Below, one piece after another: positions 31,901 through 41,903 of a stretch of DNA of 64,000 nt. A program made the position numbers and the translations under genes. This DNA is from Micractinium sp. NFX-FRZ (taxonomy: Eukaryota; Chlorophyta; Trebouxiophyceae; Chlorellales; Chlorellaceae): NCBI GenBank assembly GCA_029339195.1, contig JAPTJF010000074.1, positions 113,622-177,621 of the forward strand, written 5' to 3'. Within the stretch, counting starts at the first letter, position 1; each line of letters opens with the position of its first letter. A model generated the notes under the pieces. It saw nothing but the letters and a program-made list of their open reading frames with translations, had not been told where the DNA came from and made no database searches.

Positions 31901-33827
31901 AACCAGCAGCTGCTGGATGCAATGGTCTTCATCTCAAACAGCAGGTGAGCTGCAGCCTGCAGCCGGGCTTGGGTGCCTGCACAGGCTGTACTCTGCAACA
32001 GCAGGCGCAGCTGCCCCCCTCTGCGGGTGCCAGCATGGCATGGCGTTCGCCTGCGGTGCCCCCGCCCAGCTCTGCAGCTGCTGTGCAGCGTGGCTGTATG
32101 GTGGGCCCGCACGGAGTGGTGGACCTGCGCATGCTCACAGAAACCGCTCAAATACGGCCACCCTCTGCCTGCAGCGTGGCCGAGGTGCAGGCCTCTCCGG
32201 CGTACCAGCAGCAGATTTCGGGCCTCCCCCCGCCAGGTACGCTGCTCCCCCCCCCCCTTCCCTCCACACACAGCCTTGCACAGTCTTACCACCCGTGCAA
32301 GCTCTGTTGTGTGAGGGCCACAGGCCTGCCGCCGGCGCTGCACCCAGCGCACGCTTTCGTGTCCTTGCGGCCCCAAACCTGGTTTTGCTGCGCAGCTTGC
32401 ATCTTGCCTTCATGTATCTTGTTGTATGCGAGGTGTGCAGGGCAATCACAACGATAAAATCAAGCATGCCACCAATCACGTGGTGGTCCGGTTACTCACC
32501 TGTTTTGCCATGCCGCCGCTCTACTGCATCCCCTTGTAGGCATGGGCACTCAAGAAATGTTGCATATCCTTTCCACCGTTTCCATGCATTTCTGCCCTTC
32601 CTACCTGCAGACATGGACACGGCTGGGCTGGCAGAGGAGCTGAAAATGAGCTACGTGTGGGCCACCCTGCAAGCCAACACCTCTGGCAGCCTCTGCAACG
32701 TGGTGGGTGGGTGCGAGCTGGTGCCAGCATGGCGCGTGGGCAGCAGCTGGCAACGTGGTGGTTGGGTGCGGGCTGGTGCCAGCATGGCGCGTGGGCAGCA
32801 GCTGGCGACGTGGTATTTGGGTGCGGGCTGGTGCCAGCACAGCGCATGACAGACAGCAGCTGCGGTGGGTGTCGAGATGGCTGGCAGGGTGGGCACTGGG
32901 CGCAGCGCCCGATGGCGGCACCGCTTGCTTGGGTGCGTGCACCTGCTGCAGCTGCTGTTCCCCCCTTGGCCCGCTGCCTTCCTGCCAGCTTGCTGCCTGT
33001 GCTGTCCATGCTACGCCTGCTGCGCTTGCCTTGCCCGGCCTACCTTCTACGGAACCGTGGCGGTTTGATCGACGGCACCAACCCCACAACCCGACCTGCC
33101 TGGGACCTGCTGTGCCTCCTGCCCATGCTGTGCCTGCTGTGCCTGCCCCCCCTGCTGTGGTCCAGGTCAGCGACTACGACCTGTTTGCTGACGGGGCCAC
33201 CGACGGCGCCATGCTGAACAACGGGACCGCCGCCATCGGCTGCGGCCTGGGTGAGGGCGCTGCAGCTGGCTGGGGCAGAACCCGGTTTGGAGGAAGGGGC
33301 CTGCCAGGTGGTATGCTGCTGCACGGCTGGCGCACATCAGGCGCTGCCTTGCCCAAGCCAGCGCCCACCTGCGCTGGTGCGATGGATTGGCTGACTGGCA
33401 TTCCCCCCCGGCCCCGCCTCTCACACACCTGCCACGTGCACCGCCCCTTCTCTGGCCCTCCCCTGCAGGCGCCTATGGCAGCGGCTCCCTCTCCCTCAAC
33501 GCCACCTCCATTTGGGGCGGCAGCAGCCTGGACGTCACCACCCCCGCCATGGACCTGGCCAAGAAGGAGCCACAGGGCAGCTGGCTGTACATCATGCGCT
33601 TCGACCCCGGTGAGCTGGCACTGCCAGCTGGCACGCGCTGCGCCAGCTGGCACGGGCTGCGCTGGTGAAGCCAGTACCCTCCTTCTGTTGTGACCCATGT
33701 CCGAATTCACATTCACTGCGACCGACTCGAGCAGCGCCCCTCCGCCCATGCCCGCATGCCTGCAGACACCCCGCTCTCCATCTGCGGCATCCAGGTCTGC
33801 GCCAAGCCCGTCGACAGCACCGCCTAG
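28917..33827 (+). CDS. secreted cysteine-rich protein, family copy C
   Basis: Fourteen exons: 28917-29007, 29377-29423, 29587-29658, 30096-30154, 30463-30611, 30866-31018, 31255-31316, 31553-31652, 31869-31944, 32175-32236, 32611-32702, 33166-33250, 33469-33609, 33766-33827; 416 residues. Signal peptide (TSVVLLLLVTAAGCAAA), one six-cysteine module (CSDECRTFW core), a Ser/Pro then Asp-rich linker, and the shared C-terminal region: FECNTTAGFQWVALNASLAA, WVQYGLGQPMVVQGVKLTAP, VFISNSR, LFADGATDGAMLNNG, final LSICGIQVCAKP. Exon 7 ends on a GC donor at the same position as in copy B. The acceptor of exon 4 is duplicated around a telomeric-repeat insertion. Function unknown; partial resemblance to fucolectin/F5/8C folds is an inference from motif order only. 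Confidence 0.78.
30029..30106. repeat. interstitial telomeric repeat with 19-bp flanking direct repeats
   Basis: Bases 30048-30087 hold about five CCCTAAA-type units (plant/Chlorella telomere, C-rich strand), some with variants. They are bracketed by identical 19-bp copies of the intron end plus exon 4 start of copy C, at 30029-30047 and 30088-30106. Both copies carry a usable GTGCAG acceptor; using the first gives a stop codon within nine codons. Confidence 0.9.
32697..32850 (+). repeat. tandem copies of copy C exon 11 end and donor
   Basis: The sequence GCAACGTGGTGGGTGGGTGC at the exon 11 boundary recurs within the intron as about 55-bp units at roughly 32751 and 32806, each with GCTGGTGCCAGCATGGCGC or a variant. 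Confidence 0.8.
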
Positions 33828-34590
33828 CCTGGGCCGCTGATCACATGACCGCCGCCCCAAAACGTGCCTTAGAGCTGAGGGACGCCCGCTCTGGGCTTGG
33901 CACCAAGGCCGTTGAAAGCACCACTGTATGAAAGAGGTGCCTCCGGCGAGGTTCTCGTCCAGCTGGCAGCGATGTTTCGAGCTGACGGCGGCTGCCGGGG
34001 TGCTGGATGTGTGTGGGTGGGTGTGGCACCAACAATGTGTGCAGCAGCTGCCACGGCTGCTGCAGGTTGCCGGCCACCGGCACACCTTGCACCGCTCCCC
34101 GTTTGCCTCTGCCTCGGTTGTTTCCCACGTGCGCACCGCGTACTTGCCCCCGCCTAGCCCCTCGGCCTCCCCCTGCTAGCAGTGATACAACTGCCGTCAA
34201 TTCACACCCCAACCAACATCCAACCTGATACGCCCCACCTCCCCCCCAACCTGGGTGGGGCCCGCCCACGTTTTGCCACCTGTTATCTGTCCCGATGCGT
34301 CCGGTCGGACCACTTTTCACCCATCGTGGTCGAGCCATGCACAGACGACGCAGGGCGGTGTCGCCACCAGCATATGCTGCTCCGGCTACCGTCGCCGGTA
34401 CCCTGAATCCCTCCTTCTTCGAAGCCGCACCTATCCCAAGCACCAAGCCTGACCAACCCTTACCACTGAGAGTGACAAACCCTTGCAGGCACGACTGCTG
34501 CAGCATGCTGGACACACACACACACTGTCTCGCCGGAGCTGATACTTCTGTTGCACAGGCTCTTCTTCCCGTCTGATCCACGTTCCACCC

Positions 34591-34643
34591 TGTAACCGTA
34601 AGACTGTAAGACTGTAAGACTGTAACCGTAAGACTGTAAGACA
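34591..34643. repeat. short array carrying five TGTAA motifs
   Basis: A 30-bp block (34591-34620) is repeated from 34621. It consists of ACTGTAAG and TGTAACCG units and holds five TGTAA motifs on the plus strand. Confidence 0.85.
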
Positions 34644-34733
34644 GGAAGCCCGAGGCGAGCACAGCAGCACAGCAGCTCATCCTCCTGCCAGAAAAGAGCT
34701 GCCCGCCCTGCACAAGTTGTTGGTGTGCCAGCG

Positions 34734-34738
34734 TTACA
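34734..34738 (-). terminator. TGTAA poly(A) signal, GNAT gene
   Basis: TTACA on the plus strand, 65 nt past the GNAT stop on the minus strand. Confidence 0.45.
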
Positions 34739-34802
34739 GGACCGCATGGCAAGCAAGCCAGAGGATAGTCAGGCGGCCACCCATGGTGTTAGCGCCAACC
34801 CG

Positions 34803-36395
34803 TCAGCGGTCCGCAAGACTCCGCTGCAGCAGCAGGCGTTTTGCTGCAGGCAGCAGGACGGGCGGCGGGCGGTTTCGAGTTGGGGCGGGAGTGATAACAC
34901 GGCAGTGCAGGCACCTACAATGTAGGCCCTCCTGACCTGCATGCTGTCCATATATGCCCCCTCATCATGTGCTGGCAACCAGCCTGCCAGCTCACCAGCC
35001 AACAAGCCAGCCCGCCAGACTGGCAGCCAGGCTGCCAGCAACTGCTTAGCAGCAACTCACCCAGCCCCATCTCTGTTGCCGGCAGCTCTTCCCCTAGCTG
35101 AGTGAACCCGGCGCCACGGTACAGAGCAAGCGCCGCCTGCAGAGCACACGGCATGTGTGGCGGCGGCGGCAGAGAGGGGCAGCAGCATGGATGACGCAGA
35201 AGTGTCGGCAGTGATTCGGCAGGAGCATGCGTCACACAGCCGCTGTTCCCTCCTGTCCCCCCTGCTGCCATGTGCTGCTCTTCAGCCCCGCACTTCACTC
35301 TTGGGGGCACCCTGCTGCGGAGATCAAGCGAGCATGTGCTGGCCGGCACTCACTGGCTGAAGGGGATGGGGCTGAAGAAGCTGCACTGTTAGCGCTGACC
35401 AGACTCCACCACATGCATACACACAAAGCACAAGCGACACATGCCTCCCGAGCAATAGTGAACAGCAGCCCCCCCACCCCCACCACACACACACCTCGTT
35501 AACATGCTGCCCCGAATCCTGACAGAACGGAGGGCAGGCAAGTAGGGAATAACACAGCGTCCCCTCCCCAGCAGCCAGCACTACATCATCAGCCCCCCGC
35601 CCCTTCCCCTCACCTCATTGTCCGTCTCCACGTGGCAATACACCTGCCCCGCCCCCCACTGCTCCCGCGCCGCCGCCAGCCCCGCCGTCACCAGGGCATG
35701 CCCAAGCCCACGCCCCCGCTGTGCTGGCGCCACCACAACGTTGCTGACGTAAGCAGCGGGGGCAGCAGTCGGGTGGTCGCTGCTGTGCTGGGGCACGCCG
35801 TCTGGCCAGCTGCAGCTGGTGTAGGGGTTGCCGGGGTCAAGCAGCCGTACATCCAGCGTGCCTATGCAGTCCCCTGGCCCCGCCGCCGCGCTGCCGCTGC
35901 TGCCGCCGCCTGCAGCGCCCGGCCGTGTGGCGACCAGTGCGATGCACTCGGGCTGCTGCCCCTGGGTGCGGCGCAGGAGCGAGTACAGCTCCTGCCCAGC
36001 AAACTGCTTGACAAAGGAGGCCTTGAAGCGGCCCACGCTGCGCTCCTGCAGGGCCAGGGGGCAGCAGGCGGTGGAGGAAGGAGGGGAGGGGATGAGGGCG
36101 GCTGCGTTGGACAGCGAGGTGGGGAGGGGAGGCCACTGGCAGGCGACTGACCAGAGCAGCCAGTCTGCTACTCCTGCTGGCCAATAACGAGAAGAAGGAT
36201 CCCTCCGGCACGCACCTCATAGTACGCCTCCGCACGCAGCCAGGCAGCACGCTCCAATTCCTCCCTCAGCTGCGAGGGGCGAATGTCAAACGCCGGCCGG
36301 GCAGCGGCGGCGGCGGCAGGCGGTCGGGCCGCTGCAGTATCGTGGGCGGCAGCAAGCGCCATGGGGCGCCGCCCAGCGATGCACATGGCTGCCAT
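34803..36395 (-). CDS. GNAT-family N-acetyltransferase, possibly plastid-targeted
   Basis: Four exons: 36395-36216, 36045-35614, 35136-35061, 34843-34803; they sum to 243 codons (242 residues). The acetyl-CoA-binding signature is VVVAPAQRGRGLGHALV, with the Q/RxxGxG/A loop intact, preceded by the beta-strand YVSN and followed by ALALYRGAGFTQLG. The tiny last exon encodes KRLLLQRSLADR, matching the basic, hydrophobic C-terminal strand of plant GNATs. GNAT enzymes move acetyl from acetyl-CoA to an amine of a protein or small molecule; the substrate is not predictable here. I chose ATG 36395; a longer frame upstream opens on GTG. The Ala/Arg-rich first ~40 residues suggest a transit peptide. Confidence 0.85.
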
Positions 36396-37020
36396 GGTGT
36401 GTTGTGCAACTCCGACGGTGGAAATGCGCCTTTGCAAACGCCTGACGGGAGGTGGAGCCCGCAATTGCGCAGCTGTGAGCTGCACTGGCACTCTCTAGAG
36501 AACGGTGAGCACTGTCAGGCGGAATGCAGCACTTCACAAGGACCACAGGCACCAGCCCACCAGCTGCTGAACGTGCGGCGCGTTGTGAAATGAGCAAAGA
36601 CGGGCCTGCAACAATAATCGTCCCCCATTTACAATCTGAGCATCATTAGCTGCGATCAAATAGAATATGGTGGGTTCCGTGGCGCTCTCCTTCTGAACCG
36701 GTGTCGGGAGTCGCCTTCCGGCTGCTGCACGAGCCTGCTGGCTGTCACCCTTCCGGTAAGGAACTGAAGCGCGTGCCTGTCCCATTGGAATTGCCCAGCT
36801 GCCGCCGTCAGCTGCCGCCGCCTGGCTCCCGCCGCTGGCTGGCGCCACCGCCTTTTTGTCTGTAGCGAGTGAGGAAAAGGCCGGATGCTTTGCTGCTTCA
36901 GATGCCTCTCCAGCATACCAATTGCTGGACAGCCCGCCCCTGGCGTCTGATTGCAGGAGTGGGCAGCAGCAGCGGCACAGAGCAAGGCGGCGACTGGGCC
37001 AGTGCCAACGGGCGGCAGCC
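36396..37020. other. divergent promoter region
   Basis: About 620 bp between the starts of the GNAT gene (-) and the next plus-strand gene. The 36600-36670 part is AT-richer than its surroundings. No gene seen. Confidence 0.5.
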
Positions 37021-40000
37021 ATGCTGGGCCTGCTGTCCTCCCAGCTGGCCTTCTCAGCGGCCACCACCCTGGCCAAGGTGCTGCTGGGGTGCCGCATGGG
37101 CGGGAGGTGGGGAAGTTGGACTGCAGTGCTGTGCCAGCTGTGGCAGCTGCACCGCAGACTGGGGTCGACTGCCCACCCCCCGCATGGCCACAATGCCGCT
37201 GCCACCCTCCCTTCCACGCTCTCATCCGACATGTCCTCGCCCTGCAGACCACTATGATAAGAAACACAGTCCCCAGTCAGCGCGATACCAAAGAATGCCT
37301 GCATCTTGGCTTGCCTTCACTACCCCGAACCAACCAACCCCGCAGAAGACGTTTGAGTTTAGCATCACCAGCTCGCTCAAGGGCCTGTCCGACGTCATCC
37401 GCGAGCGCTTCTCCCACAGCCAGGTGCTGCAGGACACGCAGGCGGAGCTGGAGGCCAAGGCAAGTAGATACAGCAGGGTGGGTGAGGCCTCATTATTGCA
37501 ATGAGTGGGGAGGCATCAGCGCACTGGCAAGTCGGAGCAGGAGTGAAGGGACGGGCAGCAGTCTGATGACTGAAGTCCAGGGCATGGCTGGCTCGCCCAC
37601 CGGGTGGTGCTGCTGCCCACCGATGCAGGTCAAGATGCTGTGCCTGCCTGTGGACCTGCTGGCACACTATGCCACACGCGGCAACACGGTGCGGCGGCTG
37701 GCTTTGTCGGGCGGCTGTCTGCAGTATTGCTCTGCACGCGGGGTGCATGCTGCACGCTCCATTTTGCGTCGTGCCCGCACATGCGCACCCGCCTGCTGCA
37801 CGGGCCTCCCTCTCAAGCGCAGGCGCAGGCGCCGTGCCTCGCACCCACCCCTGCATGGCCACATACCCATAGCCTCCCGGCCCTCTTTCCTCTCCTTCTT
37901 CTCTGCCACCTGCATCTTGCCTGCTCCCCCATCCATGCCCATCGCAGGCTCTCCAGGAGCCACTGGGGGTGGCACTGGGTGTGTTGGAAGAAGTGGAGGG
38001 CTTCCGCCAGGCGCTGGTGGCGCACGACGTGGCACGGGTGGGTCCCCACACACCGCTGTGTGACCTGCCGTGCGAGCTGTTGTGGGGGGCGGTGTTGAAT
38101 ATTGACAGGAGGAGGTGGTTGCTAGGTATTGGGAAAGGGTAAGGGCGGGGTGTGGGAGGCGTGCAGTGGAGGAGGGTGGCGGTTGGCGACTTTGGGGTTT
38201 AGCTTGCAGGGAAAGGTGGGGTGCAGACGATGCCGCAGGGGCGGGGACCTGTGTGCCAGATGGGGCCAGCAGGCGGCATGGCAGGCAAGCTGCCATTGGC
38301 ATGGTGACTCTGCACATTCCTGGCACGCTCTGGGCACAGGCCAGCAGCCGCCCTTCCACGCCACAGCCCCACTGCTCTGCCCCCCAGCAGGCTCAGGACG
38401 GCGCCTCCCCGGATGCCGCCACCGCCAGCGCCGCCCAGCTGTGCAAGCGCCTGCGGGAGCTCATCTGCCGCCTCGACTCCCTGCTCCCCTACCTCAGCCT
38501 GGCCATCTCCACAGCCGTGCTGCTCAACCAGGGTGGGTGGTTGGGGTGGAGTGACCATTGTGGGGTTGACACTGGGGGATTGACACTGTTTGGATGACAC
38601 TGGGGGACTGACACCGTGAGGTGAACACTGTAAGAGTGACACTGGGCAGAGCTGGTCGGGGCGGGGCGGGGCTGGGCGATGGGTGACACAGAGAGGGGCT
38701 GCTTATGGTGCCCTGCCTCAGCCTGCCACCTCCACAGCGTCTTGGTCAGGGGATGAGATGGCAGTGAGGTGGGCGGTGAGGAGCCAAGGCCGTGCCAAGA
38801 GGGCCTGGGGGAGGGGCTTGACGCAGCAAAGCTCCCCCTTTGTCCCCTGCTGCCACTGCGGCTCAGCCACGGTGTATGCGGCCAGGCACACCCAACCAAT
38901 GGTGCCTCACTCCCCTGCTCACCCCTGGCTGCTTACCCCTGCACCCCCACCGCCCCACGCCAGGCACGCCTGCCCCCGTGTCCTACTCCCGGCTCATGAC
39001 CGCTTCCTGGCACCTGTGTGCAAACCCGCAGCCGGGCGCCGCCGTGTTTGCGCTGCCAGGGGTGAGTGTTGGTTGGGACACATCCTTGTAGGCATGCGTA
39101 AATGAGGCATGCATAACCGAGGCATGGGTGGTGTTTGCGCCGCCGCAGGTGGCTGGGGCGCTTGCATGGCGTGGGGCAGGGTTGGGGGGCACTGTGGGAA
39201 TGTGGGCCAGCAGAGAAGCAGCGGTGGGTGATGCGGATTGCGTGGTGATGTGAGGCCGTGCAGAAAGGCAGCGGAACCAAAGAGAGGCTGGGGCTCGGAT
39301 GCACACAGCCAGAGGTTTGCAGCATGCCTGAGCAGCGCAGGTGCGGAGGCGCTCTGCGGGGCCTGAAATGCTGGGCCATGCTCCTTGCATCACATCTGCG
39401 CCACACGACTGATCAAGTGCAACATACAGCGATGGCCCAGCCCATGCCCGATTCACAGCCCCAACCCATCCCCAATCTGCTCCCTGCTACTACCGCCCCC
39501 CACCCGCTGTAGGCCTCCTGGCATGAGGAGCGGCGGCTCACAGCAGCAGGACCCCGCATGGGAGAAGTCTTCCGCCTCTGCAGCCTCACCATCTGCCGCA
39601 CCAGCGGCAGCAGCAGCAGCGGCAGCAGCGGCGGCAGCGCTGTCAGCCCCTCGACGCAACCCAGCGCCCGAGGCAGCAGCACCGCTGCAGCCGGGGGACA
39701 GGCGGGAGGTAGAGCGGCAGACAGCGGGGCGGCGGCGGCGGCGGGAGCGGCATGGCAGGCGCCGAGCGGGCAGGGCGGGCAGGCCTTCAGTTACGAGTTG
39801 GTGATAGAGCAGGACTTGGATGATGGGGTGTATCACGAGGCAGAGGAGGAGGCAGCCAGCATGCGGGTGCAGGTGAGGTTGTTTTAAGGGGCCGGGTAGG
39901 GGCAGGCCTGGGGAGCGGCTGGTGCGGGCATGGGGCCAGGCAGGGGCGTGGCACCGGAGGGGCGGAGGTGTGGGAATTGTTGTGACAGGCACGGGAATTG

Positions 40001-41374
40001 GATGGGGCAGGGCGCCTGGCCAGCGGAGGCAGACAGCCAACAGGCAGGCACACTCATGTCGTGCTTTCCTGCATTCAATCCTTCACCCCTTCCCTCGCCT
40101 CCACCCTGCCAGGTGGCCGACATTGTGGCGCTGGAATGGGAGACAACACAGAGCCTGGCACAAGGGGAGAACGAGTACCGCCCAGCCCTGGTTTTGCACG
40201 TGTGGCAGAGCAGCGTTGGTGGCGCGGCAGGTGGGCAGCCCGTGGCAGCGGCAGGGGAAGGCGGAGCGGGCGGGCAGCCGGCCACGCCTCCGGCTGGCTC
40301 CGCCGCCCGACCCTCCAGCCGGACCAGCAGCAGGCGAGGGGCGGCAGGCAAGCTGCAGCCAACTGACGCGGCAGGAGGAGAGCATGAAGAGGAGGCAGCA
40401 GGCGGGGACATGATGACACCTGTGGCGGCACCCCGCGCAGCCGGCAGCGGCACCGTCGGCGGTGTGGGGGGCAGCATTCGACGGTGCGCTGTCATTTGCA
40501 GCTTGCGGCAGGACACTGCCAGCAGCGACGAGGATGAGCAGGATGGAGCGGAGGGCAGCCAGGACGGGGGAGAGCAGCACGGAGGGGCCACCAGCAGCAG
40601 CGACGACGACAGCGACGCCGGCGGTGGGCGCAGGGGCGGCAGCCGGGCAGCGGGGGCGCTGCCAGGCGGCGCCGCCGGCGGCGCCCTGGCCAGCGCCATC
40701 CTGCAGCGGGAGTGGCAGCTGCTTGGTGACCTGGAGTTTGTGCTGAGGCTGTGCATACTGGAGTGCCGGGAGCAAGCGCCCCACGAGGCTGTGACGGTGA
40801 GGGGGTGGGGTAGGGAAGTGAGGGTGGGGGGTGGTGCAGGGCAGGGTGGGATGCTGGTTTCGCCAAGGATGGGTGGGGGCACGGCCATCGCACGTGGGTG
40901 CTGTTCAGTTCCCCCAGCACCCAACTGGCGGCCAAGCTTCTTACCCGCCGTCCACCTGTCTGCCATGCCTGCCCGCCTGCCTGCCTGCAGGACGAGCGCA
41001 TCACAATGATGTTCCAGGCCACGTCCGTGGCAGCCACTGTGCCTGCACCAGCTGCGGGCCCCAGCTTCCGCGCAGCACCCACCACCGCCCCCGCGCGCTC
41101 GGCCGCATGCGACAGCGCAGCCCAGCGCCCGGGAAGCAGCAGGGCAGCAGCCCGCTGGCGGGGCGCGGCCGCAGGGGCTGCGCAGGCGCTCAGCGCGGGG
41201 GTGGAGGCCGTGACTGCGGGTGTGCGGCAGCTGAGCTTCACTCCTGGCGGCGCAGCAGCAGCAGCTGCGCCAGCCATGGCGGCAGGCAGCGAGCCGGCAG
41301 CAGGCGGCAGCAGCCGACGCACGCGCAGCAGCAGCCGTAGCGGGGGCCCCGGATTTGGCTCGCCGGTCCAGTGA
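37021..41374 (+). CDS. conserved-looking protein, possibly RanGTP-binding (Yrb30-like)
   Basis: Nine exons: 37021-37077, 37346-37459, 37629-37688, 37948-38037, 38391-38532, 38964-39061, 39513-39872, 40113-40796, 40991-41374; 662 residues. Exon 2 ends on a GC donor (37460). The N-terminal half is ordered: FEFSITSSLKGLSDVI, LCLPVDLLAHYATRGNT, then helical LCKRLRELICRLDSLLPYL. Low-complexity Gly/Ser/Ala inserts follow, then ALEWETTQSLAQGENEYRP, an acidic DEDEQDGAEGSQ stretch, EWQLLGDLEFVLRLCILE, and a Ser/Arg-rich tail. The TSSLKxL and DLLxxxxxRGNTxL pattern recalls PF05508 RanGTP-binding proteins, from memory only; otherwise the family is unknown. There is no signal peptide, and the acidic and basic low-complexity parts suggest a nuclear or cytosolic protein. 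Confidence 0.65.
38540..38665. repeat. degenerate GACACTG repeats in intron
   Basis: About eight units of roughly 15 bp built on TTGACACTGGGGGA follow the exon 5 donor of the gene at 37021-41374. Confidence 0.7.
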
Positions 41375-41903
41375 CTGTACATTGCCAAGCCCTCGACCAC
41401 TGCCTTGTTCACTGCCCTGCCATTCTTCCTTTGGTTGTAAACTCGGAAGCCTCCAGGCGTGCCGGCAACCTGCGGCGGGCCTGCTGTGGCCTGCTGTGGT
41501 CTGGGGCAAATGCGCATTGTACCCGCGCCTGCGCATTCTGAATCACACACCCTTACAATTCACCGGCATGGTGCGCCCCGCTGCCAGCCAGCACCCGCGC
41601 CGCCATCACCGCTTTCCTTGCCAAGCTGGGGTACTGGGAGAGGGTGCAAGTGGACGAGTGGCAGGCGTACCGGGCGACCGAGGCACCCAACTTCTTTGGC
41701 CTGAAATGACTGCCACTGTGCGGCATGCCACGGTTCATACACGGTGTGTTTGTGTTGATTTCAGTGTTGAATGAGCAATATGCATCATGCATCATAATGC
41801 CTGACAAGCTAAGTGCATTGCCAGCCCAGCATCAGCAGAACTGGAAAGTTGCATCGACACACAGCCGCCAGCACGTGTCACTGCCAGCTCATCACCATCG
41901 GTA
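41375..41903. other. convergent intergenic region with an orphan exon-like frame
   Basis: Lies between two convergent stops. Most of it looks non-coding, but the frame ending at TGA 41707-41709 encodes a protein-like segment (TAFLAKLGYWERVQVDEWQ) that belongs to neither neighbouring model. Confidence 0.45.
41436..41440 (+). terminator. TGTAA poly(A) signal
   Basis: TGTAA, 62 nt past the stop of the gene at 37021-41374. Confidence 0.5.

Larger units (their letters stand above)
33828..34802. other. convergent intergenic region
   Basis: Lies between the 3' ends of copy C (+) and the GNAT gene (-). No gene was recognised; a short repeat array and poly(A) candidates are listed separately. Confidence 0.5.

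Noticed and set aside
36396..36491. Upstream extension of the GNAT frame to 36491
   Set aside because: It opens on GTG, not ATG; nuclear genes of this kind start at ATG, so 36395 was chosen.
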